Below, piece after piece: positions 1-11,600 of a stretch of 64,000 nt of DNA (its first letter is position 1; each line of letters starts with the position of its first letter). Source of the stretch: a virus; IMG/VR virus record IMGVR_UViG_3300036985_006427, positions 45,966-109,965 of that record. One strand, given 5' to 3'. The notes beneath the pieces are model-generated. The model searched no databases. It saw only the letters and a program-made list of their open reading frames with translations, and was not told where the DNA came from. The position numbers were made by a program, and so were the translations under genes.

Positions 1-3000
1 AGAAGCAGATATTAACTTCACACCTGAGAATACTATGTTTTGATCACAATCTTCAGTGCAGCAACCGCTATTGTTTGGATACCAAGCTGGTCCACACATT
101 CCGTATTCCCATTCTTCGAATGTTCTTGGAACAGGAATAGATTGATTAGAACCAGTTTTAATAACTAGCGTGGTCTTATAAGCAAGCGATGGCAATAGCT
201 GATCAAACTTTCTTATTCCATAGTAATTTCCGCTATATCCAAATCCACCTGCGAAATTAATTGCTCCAGAGTTTGTGTACGTATTCTTTGCTCTGAAGAT
301 GCCTCCATCATTGCATGTTTCTTGTCTCCACGTAATGCCGTCAGTAACCAAAGCTTTATCTATAGCTTTGCTTGGACTGTCTCCTGTGCATGATCCATAA
401 CCTATTAAATCTACACCTCTGATTTCATTGTTTGCAGGCAGAAATGCAACATGATTGTCTGCAAGTTCTATTGGAGATCCATAGCTACTGCTGTTCCATA
501 CAGCCAAAGAAGATCCAAAATTAGAGCTATAGTTTGCTGTTACAAAATTTAGAGATCCAGTCAACAAGGATTTAACCAAAGGATTATGCACATACAAAGG
601 CATAGATTGATTTATAATGTTTGGAGCGTTTATGTACAAAGGCATAGAATGTGAGCGTCGTGTGGACACTCCTTGATTATGACCAACAATGGTCAATCCG
701 ATCACTCCACTGGCACTGCCTTTTTGTCTGTTCAATTGCTGGTTATGTAAAAATAATGGCAATGAAGATAAAACGCCCACGTTTCCAGAAGAAGCGAATA
801 GATTAAGATTTAATACTGGACCTTCTGGTTTACCTGCCAACTCTATATTGACCAGAGTCAATGGCATACCAAAGAAACTACCAACAGATGTATTTGGGTT
901 TCCGTCATCTGATGTATCGAGCATACCTAAAACTTTAGGCATAGATAAAGACAAGCCGCTACTCAGCGATGTTGGTAATTCTCCGCTGATATTTAAATTA
1001 AAATAGCTGTATCCAGATTGAGGAGGTATAAATAGATTCAATGAATTAGATTCAGTGAAAGCTCCACTTACATTCAAGAAAAATCCAGATGGATGATCTA
1101 CTTCATTGAAGATATTATACGGTATAGGAACCTGAACTATCAACGGTAGTATTCCACTGTTTTCTCTTGGGAAACCGCCAATGTTAAGATTGATTTGGCT
1201 AGAAGCCGGGAAAGCTCCACTAACATTCATATTGAATGTGCCGGAAGAACCCAGTGCCAAAATATTAGCATCTACCATTCTCACATGAGAAGAGTGCATA
1301 TCTATTCTAGATTCAAATGCTGGTCCAGAAGGATAAACCAGATCGTATTGAACGAACATTTGATTTACATCGTCTTTGAAATATCTTTCTGAAAAATCTT
1401 TTAACCTTGGTTCTTTTGGGAATACAGCCCAAGGCTCTGTTTCATCGATTAGATCTTCATAATCAAATGTAGATTCTAACTTAACAAAACAGCTAGACGG
1501 TTCGATGTAATGAATTTTTCTGTTTACCAATCCCCAATTCGGCTCTTCTGTTGTCCAATATGGGTCTTGTTTCTTTGTGTACAAGCTAACTATAAACTTT
1601 GGACCAGATGGAGCGATTGTTTCACAAGATGGCCACTTTATTCCATCTCCAAATTTATGCTCAACAATAGTTTCTACAACGAGGGCTCGTTCAGAAAATT
1701 TATATCCAACTGGTATGCTCTTGGTTATTCTTCTGTTGACTGCGTAAAAATTATCCACAACGTCAGATAAATGAAATCTTAAAAAGTCATTTTCTATCTG
1801 AGTATGGTAAGCTACAGTGTTATCCACAGATGTTGGCAGCGTTATATTTGTCTTGTCTGAATATCCAATGCCATCGCTTTTCAAATTAAAGGAAATCAGA
1901 TCACGACCTGTGCGTTTTGTCAAGAAGTCAAACGAAGCGTCAAATTGGCAATATTTAAAGTCACCTACGTGCCAATCATTGTGCGTATCTTCGTCAACGT
2001 TTTGCCATAATGTAAATCTATCGTTGGTGTGTGATTCAGAAGGATTCCATAGTTTAACTCTTTGATTTGCTAAAAATACATCTGCACTAGTTTCTTTGAG
2101 TTGTAAATCTGGATCTGATTGGACTATTTTACAACCAGACGCAAGACCAAACTCACTAACAAACATATTCATGCCAACACCAGAACCAGTAGAAAACCCT
2201 ACTGTAACATCGCTGTCTCCGACATAGATATCAAACGGAGTAGAAGTAGCACGCAATGTATTCCAAGGATAAGCAAATTCGTTGTCTGTATATAATTTTA
2301 ATTCACTCAAATCCTTATCGTTATAAGTAAGAATAACTGCAAGTGGATATTGATATTCTGAATAATGAGCAGTGTCAGTTATTTTAATGATATTTCCAGT
2401 TGTGCTCCGAGCTAAACCGCAGAGATAACCGTTTTCGTAAGATATAGCAAACTCTAATTGTCTTCCTCCATGAGCATTGTGGAGACCCCATTTAGACACA
2501 AGTACTCCGCTATTAAATAAATTATAACCAACACCGCTTACATTTACGTCTGGTGTAAATTTAATATAAGAAACAAATCCATCGGAAGTATCTAAAGAAT
2601 GATTAAAATCAATATAAGAGTTTTGTCCGCTAATTCTTACTATGTTGTTAAAAGCATCTGAAATCTGACCGTATAGCTGATCACTTGTAAAATTAGCCGC
2701 TCCATTGCTTAAAGACGTCCAGTCGGTAGTTTGGTAAGAGGTACTATAACCCGGCAACTGATTGTTGAATATTGTAGGGTTAGTAAATCTCCAACCAATG
2801 TTTTTATATCTATATTGACCATTACCATAAGTTGTGTGTAAAACACCGCCATTTCCGGTGTTATTGTGTGGATTTATTGTATGACCATCATCATAATCAA
2901 AATCATAAAAACCAAAATTAAATGGAGAATCTAACAATGGATTATAGAATGAAAAACCAAACATGTTGGGATGGAAATCCCCTTGTGTTAGACCTTCCAT

Positions 3001-5604
3001 TCCTTTCCATCTTCGAGCGTAGTTGGTTCTTATTGTATTTGGTGAACCATAAGCATGGGGAATGTTTTGTATTCTAGATATTGGCCCATATCCAGATCCA
3101 GCGTTGAGTACGCTATCATAAGATTGCATACCAGAAGGATACAAAGCGGCTTCAGATCTTCCGTCTTGAGTTTTGCCAAACTTCTCTCCACCCTGAGTGT
3201 ACAGATTTATAGCATTAGCAGGAGCATATCTCACGCACAATTCGGCGTATCCAATAGCTGCACCGCTTGGCAATGGGAATATATCAAGGTATACATTTTC
3301 TAAGAAAGAGCTAAGACTATAATCTCTAGACAACCCCAGCTTTACTTTATCGTCAAGTATAACCAAAGGTATTTCATAAAGTTGAAAACCCGTACTGTTA
3401 ACAACTGGGTATTGAGACAATCTATAATGATCGTTTCCGCTTGATTCAAAGTAAGTGTCATTTTCAGACAATGAACCACCACCGATTGTTCTGTCTGAAT
3501 CACCTCGGTAAAATCCAGACAGCACAGGGTAGTTGCCAATGTTAGAAACGAAAGTGTCATTCAAGAAAATTCCAGATGGATCTTGAATAAATCCGCCAGA
3601 CGGAGGTGTTACAAACAATAAATCGTCGTTGCTGTACCCTACAACGTCCAAGATATAATCTCGGCTACCAACCTGTTTCTTAGCAAGAACTTTGAGTGTT
3701 AGAGATTCAACGTTATAAAAACAAATATCTTCTTGAATATTTTCAATACGTTTTTCTACACTGAATGCTCCAGTTGGTTTCCACCATGTTGTGTTTGTCC
3801 CTTGATCAAATGAGAAGTTAAAATCACCATTTGTAATTTCATCTACTTTGTTGTATCCGGTTTGAAACTTTAAAATCAACTTTCCAGAATTCGCTATGTT
3901 TCCACCGCTGGTTGATTGCAATTTGATGAATCTATCGGCATTTTTAACATTCAATATATTTATTAATTCTTTAGAGCCACAAACGTCTTGATTTGTTGCT
4001 CCTATTGGATATCCAGCAGTTATCGTTGTGTCATCTGCCCATACATTGTTGTTGACAGAAGGATAAATGGTTGTATCGTACGTATTGATAGCTATGAACG
4101 TTGGATTGATGCTTCTCTCTAGCCTTCGTCCAATTTCTCTCACAGGTATGCGGAATGGTAAATAATTCTCTAACCTTGGACCATACCCGCCACTGTTGCA
4201 AATTTCTACTGCTGATATTCTGAATCCTCTGGTAGGATTTATAAATCTTGTTTCATTGCTTGATAAAGGTTGTCCATCAATCGCCAAGTAGCTGTTGCCA
4301 TTGTTGCTAAGTATCTCTGGAATAATATAATTTTCTTCAAAACCATCATCGAAACCCTTGTTGAAGGGATCGTCTAATGAGACAGCTCTTACGCTAAAAG
4401 ACAATTGATATCCACTCACCTTATGCATATGAGGAATGGTTCGCTGCCAGTCGTATTTTTCATTTATAACATTTATTTGAGGAAGAGATGAATACGTAGT
4501 AAAGTTAGAGTATTCTTCTGTGGAATCGCCTCTCATCTGAATGTCATTGTATTTAACTATCAAATTTCCAGATGGGTCAGATAATTTAATGTTATATAAT
4601 GTATACAGGGGTGGAAGTTTAGACTCATAATTATACAGAGGTGTTGCTACTCTTATTCTAAAAGAAGAGCGTTCAGGTCTGACATACATATCAGTAAGTT
4701 CGCACTTGTACTGAAAAAGACCCTCTGTATGAAAAGTGTTTGGTTCAATGTAGGAGTTTTTGTCATCAGACAATAAGTTGGAATCTCCACGATCTTTCAA
4801 GACGCCTTCATAAATACCTTCATCTATATTGGACCATAAGTTTGTTGACTCTAAAGACGGTCCAGCAAAAGTTCCAAACCCACTGTCTATCGGCAGATCG
4901 TTTGATGGATACAGTTTGCCTTGACAGTAAAAGTCCCCAAAATCACCCGCTACCTTGTCTGTTATTGTGTTTATGATATTAGCTTCGCCGGTTATCACTT
5001 GTGACAATACATAGCTAGCCTTGATGCTGTTGAGAATATCTGACGAACCTATGATTTCTGACACAAGGCTTATGTAAGAACTAAAAATAGTTGATATGTC
5101 AGCTACACCAACAATACTTGCTCCTCCAACAGACTTAGCGGTCACCATGTTCGGAGCGGTGGCGTTAGCGTATCCAAAAACACTTGGATCTACAGCAGGA
5201 GGATTGCTCAGCAAGCCAAGGTTTGGACCGTCATAAAAAAATAAAACTGATCCATTTTCGAATTTTTGGATCACATTGGATGAAATCTTGACAAACTGAT
5301 TTGGAGAAACTTCATACGACAACTCTATATTCCAGCCTTCATCGATAAGATCTTTGTACTGACAGGTGTTTGCAGAACATCCAGATAGAGTGTATAATGG
5401 TCCACTTCCAGCCAATGAATTTTTATCGAAATAAACAATTATTTGCTGTGGAGGCGCTGCTATTTTAGAAAACGTATTGAATGAGGCTGATAAAGCAGCT
5501 TCATTGAGTGTCATTGTAGCAAGAAGCTCACCTCCTCCGGGACAGGTGGCTGAGGTTCCTTTTATACAACAACATTCCAAACTCTTCAAGAACGGTTCTG
5601 ACAT
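1..5604 (-). CDS. Giant tail/baseplate protein with LamG-like domain, partial
   Basis: The frame is open from ATG at 5604 to the window edge (1,868 codons, no stop), so the C-terminus is missing. ATG follows AGGT and lies 4 bases after the tape measure stop. The product is rich in Gly, Ser, Asn and beta-forming residues. The part encoded by about 2120-2700 reads as a LamG/concanavalin-like jelly roll: an FNHSLDTSDGF-type start, then LTYNDKDLSELKLYTDN. Near 950-1240 a motif of the form NVSG-x(5)-S-x(2)-LNL recurs three times, followed by MPLYIN/MPLYVH repeats. Position after the tape measure and the lectin-like fold suggest a tail tip or baseplate protein that binds surface glycans; this is inference. 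Confidence 0.8.
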   Translation of the reverse strand, partial: MSEPFLKSLECCCIKGTSATCPGGGELLATMTLNEAALSASFNTFSKIAAPPQQIIVYFDKNSLAGSGPLYTLSGCSANTCQYKDLIDEGWNIELSYEVSPNQFVKISSNVIQKFENGSVLFFYDGPNLGLLSNPPAVDPSVFGYANATAPNMVTAKSVGGASIVGVADISTIFSSYISLVSEIIGSSDILNSIKASYVLSQVITGEANIINTITDKVAGDFGDFYCQGKLYPSNDLPIDSGFGTFAGPSLESTNLWSNIDEGIYEGVLKDRGDSNLLSDDKNSYIEPNTFHTEGLFQYKCELTDMYVRPERSSFRIRVATPLYNYESKLPPLYTLYNIKLSDPSGNLIVKYNDIQMRGDSTEEYSNFTTYSSLPQINVINEKYDWQRTIPHMHKVSGYQLSFSVRAVSLDDPFNKGFDDGFEENYIIPEILSNNGNSYLAIDGQPLSSNETRFINPTRGFRISAVEICNSGGYGPRLENYLPFRIPVREIGRRLERSINPTFIAINTYDTTIYPSVNNNVWADDTTITAGYPIGATNQDVCGSKELINILNVKNADRFIKLQSTSGGNIANSGKLILKFQTGYNKVDEITNGDFNFSFDQGTNTTWWKPTGAFSVEKRIENIQEDICFYNVESLTLKVLAKKQVGSRDYILDVVGYSNDDLLFVTPPSGGFIQDPSGIFLNDTFVSNIGNYPVLSGFYRGDSDRTIGGGSLSENDTYFESSGNDHYRLSQYPVVNSTGFQLYEIPLVILDDKVKLGLSRDYSLSSFLENVYLDIFPLPSGAAIGYAELCVRYAPANAINLYTQGGEKFGKTQDGRSEAALYPSGMQSYDSVLNAGSGYGPISRIQNIPHAYGSPNTIRTNYARRWKGMEGLTQGDFHPNMFGFSFYNPLLDSPFNFGFYDFDYDDGHTINPHNNTGNGGVLHTTYGNGQYRYKNIGWRFTNPTIFNNQLPGYSTSYQTTDWTSLSNGAANFTSDQLYGQISDAFNNIVRISGQNSYIDFNHSLDTSDGFVSYIKFTPDVNVSGVGYNLFNSGVLVSKWGLHNAHGGRQLEFAISYENGYLCGLARSTTGNIIKITDTAHYSEYQYPLAVILTYNDKDLSELKLYTDNEFAYPWNTLRATSTPFDIYVGDSDVTVGFSTGSGVGMNMFVSEFGLASGCKIVQSDPDLQLKETSADVFLANQRVKLWNPSESHTNDRFTLWQNVDEDTHNDWHVGDFKYCQFDASFDFLTKRTGRDLISFNLKSDGIGYSDKTNITLPTSVDNTVAYHTQIENDFLRFHLSDVVDNFYAVNRRITKSIPVGYKFSERALVVETIVEHKFGDGIKWPSCETIAPSGPKFIVSLYTKKQDPYWTTEEPNWGLVNRKIHYIEPSSCFVKLESTFDYEDLIDETEPWAVFPKEPRLKDFSERYFKDDVNQMFVQYDLVYPSGPAFESRIDMHSSHVRMVDANILALGSSGTFNMNVSGAFPASSQINLNIGGFPRENSGILPLIVQVPIPYNIFNEVDHPSGFFLNVSGAFTESNSLNLFIPPQSGYSYFNLNISGELPTSLSSGLSLSMPKVLGMLDTSDDGNPNTSVGSFFGMPLTLVNIELAGKPEGPVLNLNLFASSGNVGVLSSLPLFLHNQQLNRQKGSASGVIGLTIVGHNQGVSTRRSHSMPLYINAPNIINQSMPLYVHNPLVKSLLTGSLNFVTANYSSNFGSSLAVWNSSSYGSPIELADNHVAFLPANNEIRGVDLIGYGSCTGDSPSKAIDKALVTDGITWRQETCNDGGIFRAKNTYTNSGAINFAGGFGYSGNYYGIRKFDQLLPSLAYKTTLVIKTGSNQSIPVPRTFEEWEYGMCGPAWYPNNSGCCTEDCDQNIVFSGVKLISAS

Positions 5605-5608
5605 TTTG

Positions 5609-8600
5609 TTAACCTAATACAGAGTTAGTTTTCTTTAAATCACCGGATGTGTTTGTCTTAAACTGCGATATTTGTTTTCCTACTTCGGTCAACAATTCTT
5701 GCTTTATGTCTTCTTTCATTGTTTCTAAGAAAGAAGCTCCATTAAAGTTAACATTGATATTCGTTGTATCTAAAGCTACTTGGAATTTACTTCCTATAAG
5801 CTTGTCTACGGTCGCAGCGAAATTATTGAATATAGTTGTTAACTGTGGTATCGCTGCACTGAATGCGCTGCCTACACCATCTACCGCTCCTCCAACGTTA
5901 TAATATCGAGCTTTACCTCCACCGCTCATTGCTCCGGGAGCACTCGCTCCACCACCTTTGTTCATAGCTTGTAGTATCTGTAAATTATTGCCACGTTGAA
6001 CTGACGATCTGTTGACCACAAATTCTCCCGGAGTCAACATAGCCGGAACGGTATCTGTTCCACGCGGAACGAACATTCCTCTGTTCGCATAAACTGGACC
6101 TCCTCTGTAAAGACCCGGAGGAGCAGGTGCCGCAGCAGGTGCTTGAGCTGGAGCAGCAGCAGCGCCACCTAAAGCTTGGTTTAATTGTTTGCCAATGTCT
6201 CCAATTGTAAGTTCTTGAGCATAAACAATTGCTTGTTTAGTATTAACTTCTGCTCTTTCAAATTCGGCTGCTTGTTGACCAAGTTGACCAAGTGTTGTCG
6301 CTAATTCTCTACCTTCAGCTTTCTTAGCTTGCTCTTCGGTTGTTGTGCCAGATAGTACACCCGTTGATTGAACTCCGAAACGTTGCAGCGTTAAATCTTC
6401 TGCTCTTCTTTTTTTATCATCCGATAAGCCTTGTCCCTCAAGGGTTTTGAAACCAGCTCCCAACGCTGAACCACTAAACAAACTAGTCAAAGCAGAGCTT
6501 CCGCTCGCTAGTGCAGCACCAGCTCCAGCAGCCGCTTGTTTTTCTAAAAACCCTTCTATGTCACCGCTTATGAGTGATTCGAGAGAATCCTTTTCTGCTT
6601 GATTTTTTCTTTGAATTAATTGAAGTTCTTCTTTTCTAGCTTCAATTTCTTGTTTTGTTTGTGAGATTAAATCTTGTTGTAACGCTTTCAGTCTTTCTCT
6701 AGTGTCTTCTTCCGCTCCAGCGCCACCAGAAAAAGCTCTTTCTCCAGACACTGCGCCAGCTCTAGCTCTTTCTTCTAGTTGTAAGAATTGATTGCTAATA
6801 TCAGCGGATACGCTTTGAATATCACCAGCGTTGCCAGTTTGAAGACCACGCACACCAACAGCCTCAGCGCCAACATTGAAGCTTGCAACTCTAGCTTGTT
6901 GTTTTTCGCCTGCTGTTAAAGCTTTACCACCAAACTCTTCAAAGATCTTGCCAGCCTCTAGTTGTAATTCTATAGCCCTTCTTTGTGCTGCTACATATTC
7001 TTGTTCAGATGCTATACGTTGTTGAATTCCCTTGATCAGTAATTGCTCTGCCTCTGAGCGTTTTTGAAGAACACCAAGAACTTCTTTGTTGAATGCATCA
7101 CTAGTTTTTTGCAATGCTTCTCTTAATGGACCAAAATTTCCAGCTTGAATTTCAGCAAGATCTTCTCCGTTAAACTTAGAGCTTGCTTCGTCAAGACCAG
7201 CATTAATTCTTGTTGCCACTTCAGGATCTAATCCGGCGGTCAATTCTTCACTGAGTATCCTTGATATTTCTTGTGGAGTTGCTCCCGCCGGTCCTTTTTC
7301 CGTTAATTTCTTTTGTATGTTTGCAAAAGAATCTGAATCTTTATTTAGTCTAGAAAAGGCAGTGTTGAAACCTTTAGCTGCACCACTCGCGTTACCTATG
7401 GCAGCCTCACTAGCTCCAGCTTCACGCAAAGTACCTTCTAGTGTTGCAATGGCTCCATCTAATTCCTTTGCTGACAAAGTGCCAGCAGCGCTAGTCAATG
7501 CGGTCTGTAAGATATCTAATGAATCACCAAACTTATCTCCAACCTGATCTATAGTTAATAATTTCGATAATTTTTTGTTTGTAGCATCCAATGAATCAGA
7601 AAGTGTTCCAAGGCCAAAGTTAGTAGCTTTGATAAGAGCTAATTGTCTTATGGCTTGCTCTTTAGCGGCTTTCAAAGACTGTTTACCAGCTTCTTCTCTT
7701 TGTTTTTCAAATCCTCTAATTTTAATTTCTTGTTGTTCAAGATCTGAAAATACTCTGGCTCCCGGTCCTTGTGATTGCTGCACATTTGCGTCAATTCTAG
7801 CTTGCTCTGCTGGAGAAAATTGTGAAGTAGTAGCAGCTTTAAATGCTGAATTATCGGTAACAGTCCTTTCAGCTTCGTCCGCCGTTGCTCCTCTCATGAT
7901 CTGATCCGCAAGAACATTACCAAACATTGGTAATTGTTCCATAAATGCAGTAGTAGCTTTTTCTTGGTCTGGAATTTGTTCTTTCAAAGCTTCGGCTCTT
8001 TTTTTGTCGTTAGACTTATCCAATTGCCCCTGAAGCATACTGCCAACCAAAGCACCCAAAGGACCAGCAATAGCTAATCCAGCCATAGTTGAGGCTCCTT
8101 CCAGAGCCCAGAATGAATTATTAACATCTTCAATTCTTGAATTGCTCAAAGCTATGGATTGTGCAAGAACACCAAACTCATTGTTTAAATTACCAGTTAA
8201 ATTGCCTTTCGTAAATTCATCGGTTAAAGTGCTAGATCCAGACTCTACACGTTGCATAGCCATAGCGACATCGTTGGCGTTTTTAGAAGCTTCGTTTTCC
8301 TGTTTCTTTCTGGCGGCAGCTAATCTAGCTTCTTGTTTAACTGTATCTGTACTTGGACCTAATCCAAAGAATGCTAAAGTTTTTCTAAAGGCATTTAATG
8401 GTCCTTCTAACAGCCCAAACGCATCAGCTAATTTAAGACCAATCGCAACAATACCAATCGTAACACCAACTAGCACACCTAATGGTCCACTGACAGCAAT
8501 TAAAACACCAGCTAAAATTCCAAGAGCTATAGTTACTTTATTTACTATGTTAGAATTTGCAGACGCTACAGCCGTTTCTCCAGCTTTTGCGACATTGCCT

Positions 8601-11600
8601 TGCTCAATAGCCTTTTTAGCTTTTTCATGCACGCCTGTTAAAGAATCAACAGCTTTAGTTAAAGCAAAAGCAGCTATACCGCCAGCAGCAAACCCAGCAA
8701 TCAATGGACCAAGTACTGGACCAGAACGGGCAAGTACTTTACCTAGCTGTGGACCTAATTTAGTTAGTTGGGAGCCGAATTTACCTAATCGACCCGGAAA
8801 TTTTTCTAATATCTCTCCTGCTTTTTTAACTCCGCTTTCCAAACCACTGTTCTTGGCTCCAACTTGTAAGCCAGCACCTACTCTGGAAGATTTACCACGG
8901 AAGAATTGACCAATGTCTTTCAGTCCTGCTGCGTTTAATTTTAGACCAAAAGCTTGAGCAGCAGCAGCAGCACCAAGTAATCCTGCAAGAAGTGTTTGCA
9001 AACCACCCACTAACCCATCGGCAAATTTTGCAAGAGCGCTGCTATTTTCATCAATTTGTGGTTTTAAATAACCTAAGCCGCCAATAACAGCAGACACCCC
9101 AACAGATAACTTCAGAAGGTAATCATCATCTTTTTTTCGTGTTTTACCTGTTGGTGGACTAGTTGGAGATGTTCCTGTGCCAGTTCCAGCGTTTGGACTA
9201 GTCGGACTAACTGGAGGACAAGGACACACCGGAGGAACTACTTGAGGAGTTGCTGCGGGTAGACTAGTTGGATACCCTAGCCCTCCCGGTTTTGGATTGG
9301 TAGTTGCTGCGGGTGGAATAATGACTGGAGGTTTTACCGTAGTCATTGCCGGGTTTCGTCTTTGCACTGAACTTGGCTTCTTGCCTAAGGCTAATTTAGC
9401 TGCATTTTCTTGAACTCCAGCAGCCTTGATAGCTTGAGCGTTTGTCTGTAATTCTGCTGTGACCTTATCTCTAATTTCCTTTCCTCTTTTTAAAGATTCT
9501 TCTTCTCGCTGTAAAGCAGCGTTTGTATCTTTTAGATTTTTATCCATCACTGTGGATTCTTTCAGAAGATCATTCAGCTTTTTCGCATGCTCATCTTGAG
9601 CCTTCCTGTGGGTTCGTAAAGCCTTTTTATATTCGTTTAAATCTTTCTCGACCGATTCTTTGCTATCACCAAAATCCTTGAAACCATTTGGACCAGATTT
9701 TTTTCTAAGAGCAAGTTTACGTTCTTCAATTTTTGCTTTAATTTCTGCTTCATTTAATGGTTTCGAGGAACCTCTAACATCAACAGTAGTTTTAAGATCT
9801 TTTACTGAAGTTAGATCGGCAAATTCCTTTGTTTTTAAATCTATAGCGGATTCTTGTTCAGCCTTCTTTGCTTTTAAAGAGCCGACAGTAATCTCTTTTT
9901 TGGATATGCTTGATGAGATACCAACCTGTTGTCTTTGTAAATTACCCCTATCTTTTTGCAAATTTTGTCTAGTTACTTTTGCTGCATCTCTCATAGCTTC
10001 AAGCTCTGCTTTAGTAGGAGACACTGGAAGAACTGCCGGAGTAGTAGCCACTGGAGGTGCTGCAGTAACTGGCGGAGTAGTAGCCACTGGAAGAACTGCC
10101 GGAGTAGTAGCCACTGGAGGTGCTGCAGTAACTGGCGGAGTAGTAGCCACTGGAGGAACTGCCGGAGTAGTATCCACTGGAGGTGCTGCAGTAACTGGCG
10201 GAGTAGTAGCCACTGGAGGTGCTGGTACAGCAGCTTCTGGTGCAGGAGGTTCTGGCTGTTTAGGAGTTGGAGTTCCTAAAAATTCAGCAGCTTTCTTTTC
10301 TTTTACGTTAGCCTCTTGTGTGAGTTTAGCGTTTTTCTCTAAGTTAGACTGAAGCTTATCTCTAATTCTAATCGAACTATTTAAACTATCCTGTTCTCGC
10401 TTTAAAGAATCTGCTGTCTTTTTTAACGAGTCTTTGAGATCTGTTTCTTGTTCTTCAAGCTTCTTGGTTTGTAAATGAGCAGAAGCCATATCTTTAGCCA
10501 AAGATTGAAGATTACCTTTTAATAGTTCTAAATCCTTTGTTACAAAATCTCTACCTCCAAGGAGTTCAAGCTCACCAGAATCTCCGTTAAGAGCAGATTC
10601 ACGTTTCTTAATTTCACTTTTTATATTGACAGAGGTTTGTACGTCGGACTTTCTTTTCCTCTTATTCACATAAATGTCATCACTCACTGACGTCAGAGTA
10701 GATATTTGTTCATTCCTCTGAGCATCTAAAGCGTTTATATTACCTTGTTTTTCAGTTATGTCACCAGAAACATGAGCCTGACCGCTTTTTAACCCATCTC
10801 GTTTCTTTTCTAATTCTGCTCTAGTTTCGATTGCCGCTTTGTGAATAGCTTCAACGTCTGATGTTAAATCCTCTGCAGATAATCCAGCAAAACCTTCACC
10901 ACTCTTTTTTAACTCCTCGGCCATCGCAATCATAGCTAATTCAGCGTCACCAGTACTTGCTAATATAGATTGTGCAGCAGTATTAGAGCCTGCAAACAAA
11001 TTAGCAAAAACTTCTCTGTTTTGACCAGCATAGTTTTCAATAAAATTTAAACTAGCACCAGTCTTTTTCATAGACGTTACAAGAGCTTGAGTTATTTTAT
11101 CTGTTATTTGCTTTTGAAAAGTACCTTCTTTTTCGCTAGCATAACCAGAACCTCCTCCACCAATCTTGTCTCCAGCAGCAACATCCACTAAATGACCAAC
11201 CTCATGATCTATTGTTCCTGTTGTTGCTTTATCCTTGGCTGTCTTAACTTGAAATACACGCTCATTTTTGTCGTTTCCACCAGCTCTAAACTGACCGTAG
11301 GATGAACCACCATCAATATTGTCAACAATCCCACTTTTGTACTCTTCAGTACCTTGACCCTTTTCAATTCCGTCTAATATTGCTTTCTTTATATCTTCTG
11401 GTAGATGATTCGTTACTTTTTTGAATGCCTTACCGAAATCTTCGGCGGTCTTTACTTTATCTTTTCCACCAACCCGTGCTCGCACGATATCTTTAGCAGC
11501 TTCGTCAGTCGCTAGACCTCCAACTTCAAAACGATTCCAACCGCCTCCAACCGAACCGCCCTTGGCGAATTTAGCAACACCCTGCTTGTTCATTCGGTTA

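Noticed and set aside
8142-8909. 255-codon plus-strand open frame
   Set aside because: Antisense shadow of the tape measure coiled-coil region; no ribosome site or known motif.
9660-10352. 230-codon plus-strand open frame over the tape measure repeat
   Set aside because: It is antisense to a well-supported tape measure gene and exists because the repeat is stop-free on both strands.
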